Below, piece by piece: positions 1 to 9,678 of a stretch of 9,891 nt of DNA. Below the pieces are notes generated by a model, which was not told the DNA's origin, did not search any database, and saw only the letters and a list, made by a program, of their open reading frames with translations. Positions within the stretch are counted from its first letter, which is position 1. Each line of letters starts with the position of its first letter. The translations under genes and the position numbers were made by a program. The stretch comes from Pseudomonadota bacterium (GTDB lineage: Bacteria; Pseudomonadota; Alphaproteobacteria; JAAXGF01), in NCBI GenBank assembly GCA_022563655.1, contig JADFMW010000091.1, forward strand, positions 1-9,891, in the 5' to 3' direction.

Positions 1-366
1 CCCGGCGCACGCCGCCTCGATCACGGTGTAGAGCGAGGTGCGCTCCTTGGCCCGCTCCTTGTCCTCGGGCGTGCGCGCCGGCGGCTCGAGGCCGGCCGTG
101 CGCGCCAGGCGCTCGACCGCCTCGGGGAAGGTGAGGTTGTCGAGGCGCATGGCGAAGCCGATGACGTCGCCGTGGGCGCCGCAGCCGAAGCAGTGGAAGA
201 AGCCCTTGTCCTCGTTGATCGTGAACGACGGCGTCTTCTCGTTGTGGAACGGGCACAGGCCGACGTGCTCGCGCCCCCGCCGCACCAGCCGCACGCGCCG
301 GCCGATCACCTCGGCGAGCGCAAGCCGCGCCCGGATTTCGTCGAGAAACTGGGGCGGAAAGCTCAT
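1..366 (-). CDS. dnaG: DNA primase, N-terminal part (cut by window edge)
   Basis: DnaG makes the short RNA primers for lagging-strand synthesis at the replication fork. Only residues 1-122 are present; the reading frame is open to the left edge, so the catalytic TOPRIM core and the helicase-binding C-terminus lie outside. The visible part is the CHC2-type zinc-binding domain: ligands C38 and H41 in LCPFH, then C59 and C62 in FHCFGCG, with the conserved KTPSF stretch between them. The start ATG at 364-366 gives the usual primase beginning (MSFPPQFLDEIRARL). No strong ribosome binding site is visible. The gene begins 14 bases after the yqeY stop, so the two are probably one transcript and dnaG translation may depend on yqeY. 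The yqeY-dnaG order is common in alphaproteobacteria, often followed by rpoD, which cannot be seen here. Identification is firm. Confidence 0.97.
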   Translation of the reverse strand, partial: MSFPPQFLDEIRARLALAEVIGRRVRLVRRGREHVGLCPFHNEKTPSFTINEDKGFFHCFGCGAHGDVIGFAMRLDNLTFPEAVERLARTAGLEPPARTPEDKERAKERTSLYTVIEAACAG

Positions 367-380
367 CGCCGCGGCGGCCG

Positions 381-836
381 TCAAACGAGCTTTTGCTTGA
401 CCAGCGTGCTTGCCTTGGCGAAGTCCATGCGCCCGGCGTACCGGGCCTTGAGCGCCGCCATCGCGCGGCCCATGTCCTTGAGGCCGGTGGCGCCGACCTC
501 CTTGATCGCCTCGCGGACCGCCGCCTCTAGTTCCGCGCCGTCGAGCTGGCGCGGCATGAAGCTCTCGATGATCTCGATCTCCTCCGCCTCGCGCTCGGCC
601 AGATCGACGCGCCCCCCTTGCTCATAGAGCTTGATGCTCTCGCGCCGCTGGCGCACCATTTTGGCGAGCAGCTGCAAGATATCTTCGTCGCCGATGCCTT
701 CGGCGTTGCCGTTCGCCCGCGCCGCGATATCGCGGTCCTTGAGCGCGGCGAGGATGAGGCGAAGGGTCGAAACCTTGCGCTGCTCCCTGGCTTTCATCGC
801 AGCCTTGAGCTGGTCGCTGAGACTTGTCCTGAGCAT
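381..836 (-). CDS. yqeY: GatB/YqeY domain-containing protein
   Basis: A complete 151-residue protein of the YqeY family, close to the usual length of about 150. The family resembles the tail domain of the GatB subunit of the tRNA amidotransferase, which contacts tRNA; the role of the free-standing protein is not well settled. The sequence is mostly charged helices, with the typical stretch RKVSTLRLILAALKDRDI near residues 16-33, then an acidic EEIEIIESFMPRQL segment, and the closing GRMDFAKASTLVKQKL. The start at 834-836 (MLRTSLSDQLK) fits the family. The frame stays open to an ATG at 932, but the extra 32 residues are not family-like and lie over the promoter region. A GGGGGG run 10-15 bases upstream of the ATG may help binding, but it is not a clean Shine-Dalgarno site. 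It sits upstream of dnaG with a 14-base gap, so it is the first gene of that operon. Confidence 0.95.
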   Translation of the reverse strand: MLRTSLSDQLKAAMKAREQRKVSTLRLILAALKDRDIAARANGNAEGIGDEDILQLLAKMVRQRRESIKLYEQGGRVDLAEREAEEIEIIESFMPRQLDGAELEAAVREAIKEVGATGLKDMGRAMAALKARYAGRMDFAKASTLVKQKLV

Positions 837-931
837 GGGGCACGCACCCCCCGAGTCTTGTGCGCCGGGGAGCATAGCCCGAAAGGGCGCCGGCGGCAAA
901 CGGAAATGGTTTTGTAACCAATTGAAATACA

Positions 932-937
932 ATTATA
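932..937 (-). promoter_or_regulatory. possible -10 element for yqeY-dnaG
   Basis: On the minus strand the AT-rich island reads TATAAT, a perfect sigma70 -10 hexamer, about 95 bases upstream of the yqeY ATG. No convincing -35 hexamer is found at 16-18 bases spacing and there is no TGN extension, so this is a candidate only. It lies next to the -35 of the carA promoter on the other strand, so the two promoters would be back to back and could compete. Confidence 0.35.
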
Positions 938-955
938 TTTTTAGAGCGGGGAAAC

Positions 956-984
956 TTGACCTCGACACGGTATTTGCTTATGTT
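956..984 (+). promoter_or_regulatory. sigma70-like promoter of carA
   Basis: TTGACC at 956-961 and TATGTT at 979-984 are separated by exactly 17 bases, a strong sigma70 arrangement. An AT-rich tract at about 917-942 lies just upstream and could act as an UP element in this otherwise very GC-rich DNA. The start of transcription would fall near 991, leaving a leader of about 75 bases before carA. This is the only good plus-strand promoter I can see ahead of carA. Confidence 0.7.
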
Positions 985-1065
985 CCGCGCCGATGGCACG
1001 GTTTGCGCCGGTCCCCGCGGGGCGCGGCGCGGGCCGTCCCCGAGCCGCTGCGAATCCGAAAATAG

Positions 1066-2223
1066 ATGTCCGACCCCGCTCAGCCGCCCGACCCCTCGGC
1101 CACGGCGGCGCTCGTTCTCGCCGACGGCGCGGTGTTTTGGGGGCGGGGGGTCGGGGCCGAGGGGCGGTGCGTCGGCGAGGTCTGCTTCAACACCTCGATC
1201 ACCGGCTATCAGGAGATTCTCACCGACCCGTCCTACGCCGGTCAGATCATCACCTTTACCTTTCCCCACATCGGCAACGTCGGCGCCAACCCCGAGGACG
1301 CCGAGACCACGACGCCCGCGGCGCGTGGGCTGGTGCTGCGCGCCGACATCACCGAGCCCTCGAACTTCCGCGCCACGCAGCACCTCGATGGGTGGCTTCA
1401 ATCGCACCGCCTGGTCGGCATCGCCGGGGTCGACACGCGCCGGCTGACCCGCCACTTGCGCGCGCAGGGCGCGCAGAGCGGGGCGCTGCAGCACGGTGCG
1501 GCGCTCGACATCGCCGCCCTCGGCGCCGAGGCGCGGGCCTGGCCGGGGCTCGAGGGCATGGACCTGGCCAAGGAGGTGACCTGCCGGCAGAGCTACACCT
1601 GGGACCAGACGCGCTGGCGCCCCGGCGCGGGCTACGGGGTCCAGACCGAGCCCACGCGCCACGTCGTCGCGGTCGATTACGGCGCCAAGCGCAACATCCT
1701 GCGCTGCCTCGCCGACGCCGGCTGCCGGGTGACCGTGGTGCCGGCGACGGCGAGCGCCGACGACGTGCTCGGCCACGCCCCCGACGGCGTGTTCCTCTCG
1801 AACGGGCCGGGCGACCCGGCGGCGACCGGGGAATACGCGGTGCCGGTGGTCGCCGAGATCCTGCGCCGCGAGGTGCCGCTGTTCGGCATCTGTCTCGGCC
1901 ACCAGATCATGGCGCTGGCGCTCGGCGCGCGCACCGAGAAGATGCCGTTCGGCCACCGCGGCGCCAACCACCCGGTCAAGGACCTGGCCACCGGCAAGGT
2001 CGAGATCACCTGCCAGAACCACGGCTTCGTGGTGGTCGACGACAGCCTGCCGCCGGGTGTCGTGAAGACCCACGTGTCGCTGTTCGACGGCACGCTCGAG
2101 GGCCTCGCCGTCGAGGGCAAGCCGGTATTCTCCGTGCAGTACCACCCCGAGGCCTCCCCCGGCCCCCGCGACAGCCACTACTTGTTCGAGCGCTTCGTCG
2201 CGATGATCGACGACCATGCCTAA
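1066..2223 (+). CDS. carA: carbamoyl phosphate synthetase small subunit (glutaminase)
   Basis: CarA hydrolyses glutamine and passes the ammonia through a tunnel to CarB, where carbamoyl phosphate is made for pyrimidine and arginine synthesis. It is 385 residues, normal for the family. The N-terminal small-subunit domain carries NTSITGYQEILTDPSYAGQI near residues 43-62. The C-terminal class I amidotransferase domain has the oxyanion region LSNGPGDP, the nucleophile C276 in FGICLGHQ, and the partner residues H360 and E362 in VQYHPEASPGP. All key residues are intact. The start is fixed by an in-frame TAG directly before the ATG (1063-1065). No clear ribosome binding site precedes it. Its stop, TAA at 2221-2223, overlaps by 8 bases a relic carB start (ATGCCTAA), showing that carA and carB once overlapped. 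The intact carB now starts 642 bases downstream of the carA stop. Confidence 0.98.
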   Translation: MSDPAQPPDPSATAALVLADGAVFWGRGVGAEGRCVGEVCFNTSITGYQEILTDPSYAGQIITFTFPHIGNVGANPEDAETTTPAARGLVLRADITEPSNFRATQHLDGWLQSHRLVGIAGVDTRRLTRHLRAQGAQSGALQHGAALDIAALGAEARAWPGLEGMDLAKEVTCRQSYTWDQTRWRPGAGYGVQTEPTRHVVAVDYGAKRNILRCLADAGCRVTVVPATASADDVLGHAPDGVFLSNGPGDPAATGEYAVPVVAEILRREVPLFGICLGHQIMALALGARTEKMPFGHRGANHPVKDLATGKVEITCQNHGFVVVDDSLPPGVVKTHVSLFDGTLEGLAVEGKPVFSVQYHPEASPGPRDSHYLFERFVAMIDDHA

Positions 2224-2260
2224 GCGCAGCGACATTTCCTCGATCCTGATTATCGGAGCC
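2216..2260 (+). pseudogene. relic of the carB 5' end (first 15 codons)
   Basis: These 45 bases encode MPKRSDISSILIIGA, against MPKRTDISSILIIGA at the start of the intact carB (2866-2910). The DNA matches at 38 of 45 positions. Six of the seven mismatches are at third codon positions, and the only residue change is S to T. At base 2261 the similarity ends abruptly; the frame then runs on to a stop at 2465-2467 through DNA that belongs to the toxin relic on the other strand, so no carB function is possible. The relic's ATG overlaps the carA stop as ATGCCTAA, a typical coupled gene junction. It is best read as the former carB start. The continuing frame could yield an 83-residue junk peptide if translated through coupling to carA. 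Confidence 0.85.
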
Positions 2261-2305
2261 GAATCGCATTCGCGCGACGACCGGTGGTGGTCGCCGCAAT
2301 TTCGC

Positions 2306-2574
2306 TTAGAGGCGTTTGACCAGGCGGTCGTAACCGGCGTGCGAGCCGATCCAGAACCAGACGATGACATCGTCCTCGATGACGCCGACGGCGCGGTAAG
2401 TGCCGCCATGCGAACGGAATGGACCAGCTTAGCCGTCTTCAGCCGTTTGAATCGGAGACTCGGATGACGGGGATTTTCCAGCCAGAGACGGTACGCCTGT
2501 CGCGTATGCTGTTGAATGATCGGCGAAAGATTTGCGAAGCTGGACCGGACGCGACGGGTGGTCCGCGATTACAT
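2306..2574 (-). pseudogene. RelE/ParE-like toxin, inactivated
   Basis: The minus strand encodes a small toxin-like protein in two frames. Part one (2568 down to 2407) reads SRTTRRVRSSFANLSP and continues through QQHTRQAYRLWLENPRHPSL to SVRM. Part two (2407 to the stop at 2306) reads GGTYRAVGVIEDDVIVWFWI and then GSHAGYDRLVKRL. The pieces join perfectly if one G is restored at about 2407 (ATGGCGG from ATGGGCGG), giving about 89 residues. The pattern RTTRRxR, HPSLRFK, YRAxGV, WFWIGSHxxYDRL is that of a RelE/ParE-superfamily toxin group usually paired with the antitoxin type found here. The presumed ATG (2572-2574) overlaps the antitoxin stop as TGATG, the normal coupling, but the next codon is TAA, which one substitution from AAA would explain. 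No alternative start follows in that frame before the frameshift region. Two independent lesions make this a dead gene; the family assignment is from memory of the pattern. Confidence 0.8.
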
Positions 2575-2804
2575 CACATCTTGTCGAGATCGAGCGGCAG
2601 CGTTTCGCCCGCGCGGTATTCGGCGAGCGCTTCATCGGCAAGCCGGTCGAGAGCGTCGGCGGACCCGTCGAACGCCTTTTGCCAGCGGCGATCGGACGCC
2701 ATTTCGTCGATGATGACGGCCGCCAACGCGTCCTGCTCCTTGTCGGGCAGGCGCTGCGCCAACTTGAACGCCTTTTTGAGCAGATTAGTCATGCCCACAA
2801 CCAT
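2574..2804 (-). CDS. type II antitoxin, intact, partner of the dead toxin
   Basis: A 76-residue protein (MVVGMTNLLKKAFKLAQRLP at the start) with a helical, charged sequence: LPDKEQDALAAVIIDEMASD, then RRWQKAF, then LADEALAEYRAGETLPLD. It matches the general pattern of small antitoxins (LLxxAFxxAxxLPxxEQDALA, then AEYRAGxTxPLD) found upstream of the RelE/ParE-like toxin group described here. It would bind and neutralise that toxin through its C-terminal part and may repress its own promoter. The start at 2804 is chosen because AGGGA lies 9 bases upstream. The inner ATG at 2792 (MTNLL), which is the more family-like start, has no such site and would give 72 residues. The stop TGA overlaps the former toxin start. 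Since the toxin is broken, this antitoxin has no working partner here; it could still counter a related toxin elsewhere in the genome. A short palindrome AAAGGGCCTTT at about 2826-2836 is a possible operator, unproven. Confidence 0.75.
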   Translation of the reverse strand: MVVGMTNLLKKAFKLAQRLPDKEQDALAAVIIDEMASDRRWQKAFDGSADALDRLADEALAEYRAGETLPLDLDKM

Positions 2805-2813
2805 AGTTGATAT

Positions 2814-2818
2814 TCCCT
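2814..2818 (-). promoter_or_regulatory. ribosome binding site deciding the antitoxin start
   Basis: The minus strand reads AGGGA, with 9 bases before the ATG at 2802-2804. It favours the 76-residue antitoxin over the shorter start at 2792, which has only GTTGTGGGC in front of it. It is one of the few recognisable Shine-Dalgarno sites in this window. Confidence 0.5.
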
Positions 2819-2865
2819 GCCCCACAAAGGGCCTTTCAGGCTCGATTGGGAACATCTGAACACAC

Positions 2866-6153
<3,288 letters not shown>

Positions 6154-6170
6154 GGACCGAAGACCGCGCG

Positions 6171-6644
6171 ATGAGTAAGGTTCCGATGACCGGCAAGGGT
6201 TTTGTGCGCCTCGAGCAGGAGCTGCGGCGGCTCAAGACGGTCGAGCGCCAGGAAGTCATCTCGGCCCTTGCCGAGGCGCGCGAGATGGGCGACATCAGCG
6301 AGAACGCCGAGTATAACGCCGCCAAGGAGCGCCAAGCCTTCGTCGAGGGGCGGGTCCGCGAGCTCGAGGACACGCTCAGCCGGGCCGATGTCATCGACGT
6401 GAGCAAGCTTTCCGGCAACGCGGTCAAGTTCGGCGCCACCGTGACCCTGGCCGACGAGGACACCGACGCGGAATCGACCTATCAGATCGTCGGCGCCGAC
6501 GAGGCCGACGTGGGCGCCGGCCTGCTGTCGATCACCTCGCCGCTCGCCCGCGCCCTGATCGGCAAGAGTGTCGGCGACAACGTCGACGTGGCCACGCCGA
6601 GCGGCCTCAAGAGCTACGAGATCGTCGAGGTCTTCTTCGCGTAA
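6171..6644 (+). CDS. greA: transcription elongation factor GreA
   Basis: GreA enters the RNA polymerase secondary channel and stimulates cleavage of the RNA 3' end in backtracked complexes. With the start at 6171 (MSKVPMTGKGF) the protein is 157 residues, matching the family. The N-terminal coiled coil (about 8-75) carries the acidic tip GDISENAEYNAAKERQ, with D41 and E44 at the same positions as the catalytic pair of E. coli GreA. The C-terminal FKBP-like domain has VKFGATVTL, YQIVGADEAD and the ISTSP-like ITSPLARALIGK. An in-frame ATG at 6150 overlaps the carB stop (ATGA) and would add seven residues. It may allow translational coupling, so the true start is uncertain between the two; family length favours 6171. 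carB-greA adjacency is common in alphaproteobacteria. Confidence 0.96.
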   Translation: MSKVPMTGKGFVRLEQELRRLKTVERQEVISALAEAREMGDISENAEYNAAKERQAFVEGRVRELEDTLSRADVIDVSKLSGNAVKFGATVTLADEDTDAESTYQIVGADEADVGAGLLSITSPLARALIGKSVGDNVDVATPSGLKSYEIVEVFFA

Positions 6645-6698
6645 CCGGCCTGCGGCGCCCGTGATCGGCGCCCCGCCGGCTCGACCCGGACGCCCGCG

Positions 6699-7655
6699 AT
6701 GCGCGACAAGACCTGCTGGGTGCTCAGCGACCGCAAGCCGGGCCACGAGAACCCGTGCTTGGGACTGGCCGAGGCGATCGGCTTTGATCCCACGCTGAAG
6801 CGCGTCTGCGCCCGCGCGCCGTGGTCGCGCCTGCCGCCGCAATTATGGTTCGCACCCCTGCTTGCCCTGGGTCAGCGCAGCGACCCGCTGGCGCCGCCCT
6901 GGCCCGACCTGCTGATCGCCGCCGGCCGTCAGACCGTCGCGCCGTCGATCGCCATCCGGCGGCGCAGTCGCGGTCGGACGTTCACCGTTCAGGTTCTCGA
7001 CCCGGCCGTGCGGCTCGACCGGTTCGACCTGGTGGTCGCGCCGCAACACGACCGCCTGAGCGGCCCCAACGTGATCTCGACCATGGGGACGTTGACCCGG
7101 GTGACGCCGAAGCGCCTCGCCGAGGCCGGTTCGGCCTTTGCCGCGGGCGTCGCGCACCTGCCCCGGCCGCGGGTGGCGGTGATGGTCGGCGGCGCCAGCA
7201 AGCGCCACCGCATGAACCCGGCGGTGGCGGCCGACATCGGCGGGCGGCTCGCCGCGTTCGCCGGCGCCGCCGGCGCCGGGTTGATGGTGACGCCGTCGCG
7301 CCGTACCGGGGACGCCAACGTCGCGGCGTTGCGCGCCGAGCTCGACGGCGTCGCCGCGGTGATGTGGGACGGCAGCGGCGACAACCCGTACTATGGCTAC
7401 CTCGCGCTGGCCGACGCCATCGTCGTGACGAGCGATTCGGTGGCCATGGCGTGCGAGGCCCTGGCCACCGGCAAGCCTGTCTATATCGTCGAGTTGCCCG
7501 GCGGCGGGCCGAAGTTCGACCGCTTCCACGAGAGCCTGCGGCGGGCCGGCTACACCCGGCCCTTCACCGGCGAGCTGCAACGCTGGAGCTACCCGCCGCT
7601 GAACGAGACGGCGCGGGTCGCCGAGGAGGTGCGCCGGCGCATGGCTCTCGGCTGA
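6699..7655 (+). CDS. ELM1 / DUF1022 family protein, GT-B-like
   Basis: A 318-residue protein of the family named after plant mitochondrial fission factor ELM1, frequent in alphaproteobacteria. The bacterial role is not established. The sequence fits the family: CWVLSDRKPGHENPCLGLAEA at the N-terminus (residues 6-26), a middle LLIAAGRQTVAPSIAIRR, then QVLDPAVRLDRFDLVVAPQHD, VAVMVGGASKRHRM, and TSDSVAMACEALATGKPVYI near 244-263. The fold is generally thought to resemble GT-B glycosyltransferases, the last motif sitting where nucleotide-sugar contacts would be, but a sugar substrate cannot be named. No signal peptide or membrane segment is evident. It starts 54 bases after greA without a visible terminator between them that has a T run, so readthrough is possible. 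The ribosome binding site is weak. Confidence in the family is high, in any function low. Confidence 0.88.
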   Translation: MRDKTCWVLSDRKPGHENPCLGLAEAIGFDPTLKRVCARAPWSRLPPQLWFAPLLALGQRSDPLAPPWPDLLIAAGRQTVAPSIAIRRRSRGRTFTVQVLDPAVRLDRFDLVVAPQHDRLSGPNVISTMGTLTRVTPKRLAEAGSAFAAGVAHLPRPRVAVMVGGASKRHRMNPAVAADIGGRLAAFAGAAGAGLMVTPSRRTGDANVAALRAELDGVAAVMWDGSGDNPYYGYLALADAIVVTSDSVAMACEALATGKPVYIVELPGGGPKFDRFHESLRRAGYTRPFTGELQRWSYPPLNETARVAEEVRRRMALG

Positions 7656-7666
7656 TGCGGCGCGGC

Positions 7667-7695
7667 TTGCGCAGGGCGGGCGCGGTTTATATGTA
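7667..7695 (+). promoter_or_regulatory. possible promoter of trxB
   Basis: TTGCGC (7667-7672) and TATGTA (7690-7695) are 17 bases apart, in a short AT-rich island (TTTATATGTATAG) that stands out from the GC-rich surroundings. It lies in the 76-base gap between the ELM1-family gene and trxB. The -35 matches four of six consensus bases. Other -10 registers (TATATG, TATAGC) are possible but give poorer spacing. Confidence 0.45.
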
Positions 7696-7731
7696 TAGCT
7701 CAGCCGTTTCGATCTCAGCACTCGCCGCGTC

Positions 7732-8700
7732 ATGTCCCAACGTCATCACAGCAAGGTCTTGATCATCGGCTCTGGCGCCGCCGGCTATACCGCCGCGATC
7801 TACGCCGCCAGGGCCAACGCCGAGCCGATCGTGGTGCAGGGGCTGCAATCGGGCGGCCAGCTCACAATTACCACCGACGTCGAGAACTACCCCGGCTTCG
7901 CCGACGTGATCCAGGGCCCGTGGCTGATGGAGCAGATGGAAAAGCAAGCCCGGGCCGTCGGCACGCGCCTGTTCGCCGACACCATCGTCGAGGCCGATCT
8001 CGGCGCGCGGCCCTTCCGCTGCCTCGGCGACGGCGGCGACGTCTACACCGGCGATACGCTCATCATCTGCACCGGCGCCCAGGCCCGCTGGCTCGGGCTT
8101 GCCAGCGAGGAGAAGTACAAGGGCTTTGGCGTCTCGGCGTGCGCCACCTGCGACGGCTTCTTTTTCCGCGGCCAGGAGGTCGCGATCGTGGGCGGCGGCA
8201 ACACCGCCGTCGAGGAGGCGATCTTCCTTACCAACTTCGCAACGAACGTGACGGTGATCCACCGCCGCGACCGTCTGCGCGCCGACAAGATCCTGCAGGA
8301 CCGGCTGTTCCGCAACCCCAAGATCACGGTGGCCTGGGACAGCGCGGTCGACGAAATCCTGGGCTCGGACGACCCGCCCGGCGTCACCGGCGTGCGCCTC
8401 AAGGACGTCAAGCGCGGCGCGACACGCACCCTTGCCGTCGAGGGCCTGTTCATCGCCATCGGCCACGACCCCGCGTCCGAACTGTTCAAGGGCCAGCTCG
8501 AGATCGACGCCGGGGGATATATCGTCACCGCCGCCGACAGCACGGCGACCGGCGTGCCCGGCGTGTTCGCCGCCGGCGACGTGCGCGACAAGGTCTACCG
8601 CCAGGCGGTCACGGCGGCGGGCATGGGCTGCATGGCCGCGCTCGAGGCCGATCGGTTCCTGGCCGAGCACGCCGTGGCCGAATCGGAGGCCGCCGAGTAG
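7732..8700 (+). CDS. trxB: thioredoxin-disulfide reductase
   Basis: TrxB passes electrons from NADPH through FAD and a redox disulfide to thioredoxin in the cytoplasm. The 322-residue length is standard. The FAD-binding GSGAAG lies at 13-18, followed by GGQLTITTDVENYPGF. The redox pair is C137 and C140 in SACATCDGFF. The NADPH-binding GGGNTA is at 154-159, with HRRDRLRADKIL after it. The second FAD motif is FAAGDVRDKVYRQAVTAAG, with G282 and D283. All catalytic features are present. The start (MSQRHHSKVLIIG) places the FAD motif at the normal distance from the N-terminus. The ribosome binding site is weak. A candidate promoter lies upstream and a LysR-type regulator follows in the same direction after 87 bases, but nothing in the sequence proves that the regulator controls trxB. 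Confidence 0.97.
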   Translation: MSQRHHSKVLIIGSGAAGYTAAIYAARANAEPIVVQGLQSGGQLTITTDVENYPGFADVIQGPWLMEQMEKQARAVGTRLFADTIVEADLGARPFRCLGDGGDVYTGDTLIICTGAQARWLGLASEEKYKGFGVSACATCDGFFFRGQEVAIVGGGNTAVEEAIFLTNFATNVTVIHRRDRLRADKILQDRLFRNPKITVAWDSAVDEILGSDDPPGVTGVRLKDVKRGATRTLAVEGLFIAIGHDPASELFKGQLEIDAGGYIVTAADSTATGVPGVFAAGDVRDKVYRQAVTAAGMGCMAALEADRFLAEHAVAESEAAE

Positions 8701-8775
8701 CGCCCCGCAACGGGCGCCGGGCCCAAGGCGCCGGATATCCGCAATCGCCGGCTGGCCGCCTGCGCCAGGGCGGGC

Positions 8776-8781
8776 TACAAT
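8776..8781 (+). promoter_or_regulatory. -10 element for a probably leaderless lysR transcript
   Basis: TACAAT (five of six consensus bases) ends seven bases before the A of the lysR ATG at 8788. Transcription would therefore start at or within a base of the start codon, giving an mRNA with no leader. A weak -35 (CTGGCC or TGGCCG at about 8752-8758) is at acceptable spacing. There is no Shine-Dalgarno site between this hexamer and the ATG. Confidence 0.5.
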
Positions 8782-8787
8782 CGCACC

Positions 8788-9678
8788 ATGCACTGGGACA
8801 AGCTTCGCGTCTTTCACGCCGTCGCCGAGGCGGGCAGCTTCACTCACGCCGGTGAGATGCTCAACCTGAGCCAGTCGGCGGTCAGCCGCCAGATCGGCGC
8901 GCTCGAGAAAACCCTGCGCGTGCCCCTGTTCCACCGCCACGCGCGCGGCCTCATACTCACCGAACAGGGCGAGATCCTGTTTCGCACGGCGCGCGAGGTG
9001 TTCGCCAAGGTGGCGATGACCGAGGCGATGCTGGTCGAAGGCAAGGAACGGCCCAAGGGCCCGCTCACCGTCACCGCCACCGTCGGCTTCAGCACCGTCT
9101 GGCTGGCGCCTCGGCTCGCCAAGTTTTTCCATGCCTTCCCCGAAATCTCGGTGACGCTGGCGGTCGAGGACCGCGAGCTCGACCTCAGCATGCGCGAGGC
9201 CGACGTCGCCATCCGCATGCGGGCGCCGGTCCAGCCCGATCTCATCCAGCGCCACCTGATGACGGTCCGGATCCACGCTTACGCCTCGCCCGCCTACCTC
9301 AAGGAGTGGGGCGTTCCGAAGGTCCTCGAAGACCTCGACCATCACCGGCTGATCGCCTACAGCGACGGGCCACTGGGGCGCATCACCGACCCCAACTGGT
9401 TGTTGCGCGTCGCCGCGGGAGACCGCGCCCTGCGCCGCCCCGTGCTGAGGGTCAACAACATCCTCGCCATGATGCGCGCGGTTGAAACCGGCCTCGGAAT
9501 CGCGGCGCTGCCCGACTACATCGTCGAAGATCATGCCGTTGCGGTGCGCGTGCTGCCCGAGTTGGTCGGACCCTTGATCGAAACCTACTTCGTCTATCCC
9601 GAGGAGCTGCGGGCGTCGAAGCGGATCGCCGTGTTCCGCGACTTCCTCTTGGAACAGGTCAGGAAAACGAGGTTCTAG
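8788..9678 (+). CDS. LysR-family transcriptional regulator
   Basis: A 296-residue regulator of normal LysR length. The N-terminal winged helix-turn-helix spans about residues 1-65: LRVFHAVAEAGSFTHAGEML, then LSQSAVSRQIGALEKTL as the recognition region, then FHRHARGLILTEQGE. The linker helix follows, and the C-terminal substrate-binding-like domain starts at about residue 90 (GPLTVTATVGFSTVWLAPRL). The effector is unknown. The second subdomain has MMRAVETGLGIAALPDYIV, the typical hinge-return segment. The start follows an excellent -10 hexamer with no leader. The stop TAG (9676-9678) lies within a CTAG that borders the foldback element on the right, so the element landed precisely at the gene end without damaging it. 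LysR regulators often act on a neighbour, but the nearest divergent gene is absent here; trxB upstream is a possible target, by position only. Confidence 0.95.
   Translation: MHWDKLRVFHAVAEAGSFTHAGEMLNLSQSAVSRQIGALEKTLRVPLFHRHARGLILTEQGEILFRTAREVFAKVAMTEAMLVEGKERPKGPLTVTATVGFSTVWLAPRLAKFFHAFPEISVTLAVEDRELDLSMREADVAIRMRAPVQPDLIQRHLMTVRIHAYASPAYLKEWGVPKVLEDLDHHRLIAYSDGPLGRITDPNWLLRVAAGDRALRRPVLRVNNILAMMRAVETGLGIAALPDYIVEDHAVAVRVLPELVGPLIETYFVYPEELRASKRIAVFRDFLLEQVRKTRF

Larger units (their letters stand above)
2261..2865. other. inserted block carrying a decayed toxin-antitoxin module
   Basis: This 605-base block separates the relic carB start from the intact one and is flanked by the two imperfect 45-base direct repeats. 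It holds only the two minus-strand genes of a type II toxin-antitoxin pair, plus about 45 bases after the toxin and about 60 before the antitoxin. Its base composition is visibly less GC-rich than the neighbouring car genes. No integrase, transposase or terminal inverted repeat is present. An imperfect hairpin lies at 2276-2294, just past the toxin stop, without a T run. The insertion is inferred from the repeat structure; the mechanism is unknown. Confidence 0.75.

Noticed and set aside
1005..1035. GC-rich inverted repeats in the carA leader (for example CCCCGCGGGG at 1013-1022)
   Set aside because: Such stems are expected by chance at this GC content, and there is no T run, leader peptide or alternative fold that would support an attenuator.
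622..2409. A long minus-strand open frame of 595 codons opposite carA
   Set aside because: It is an antisense shadow caused by GC-rich third positions of carA; its composition (rich in H, R, G, V) matches no protein type I know, and it overlaps yqeY in another frame.
2405..2409. Programmed frameshift as the explanation for the two-frame toxin
   Set aside because: There is no recognisable slippery heptamer, and the additional stop at codon 2 would block translation before the shift is reached.
2216..2467. An 83-codon plus-strand frame beginning with the relic carB start
   Set aside because: Only the first 15 codons resemble any protein; the rest is antisense to the toxin relic, so I treat it as a fossil and not a gene.
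2429..2641. A 70-codon minus-strand frame across the antitoxin-toxin junction
   Set aside because: It is out of frame with both the antitoxin and the toxin relic, and the true toxin residues are found in the other two frames.
6654..6680. Stem GGCGCC...GGCGCC after greA as a terminator
   Set aside because: The arms are short self-complementary GC words and no T run follows; it may be a chance palindrome.
8701..8740. GC-rich stem after trxB as a terminator
   Set aside because: GGCGCC words can pair, but no T run follows and similar words are common throughout the window.
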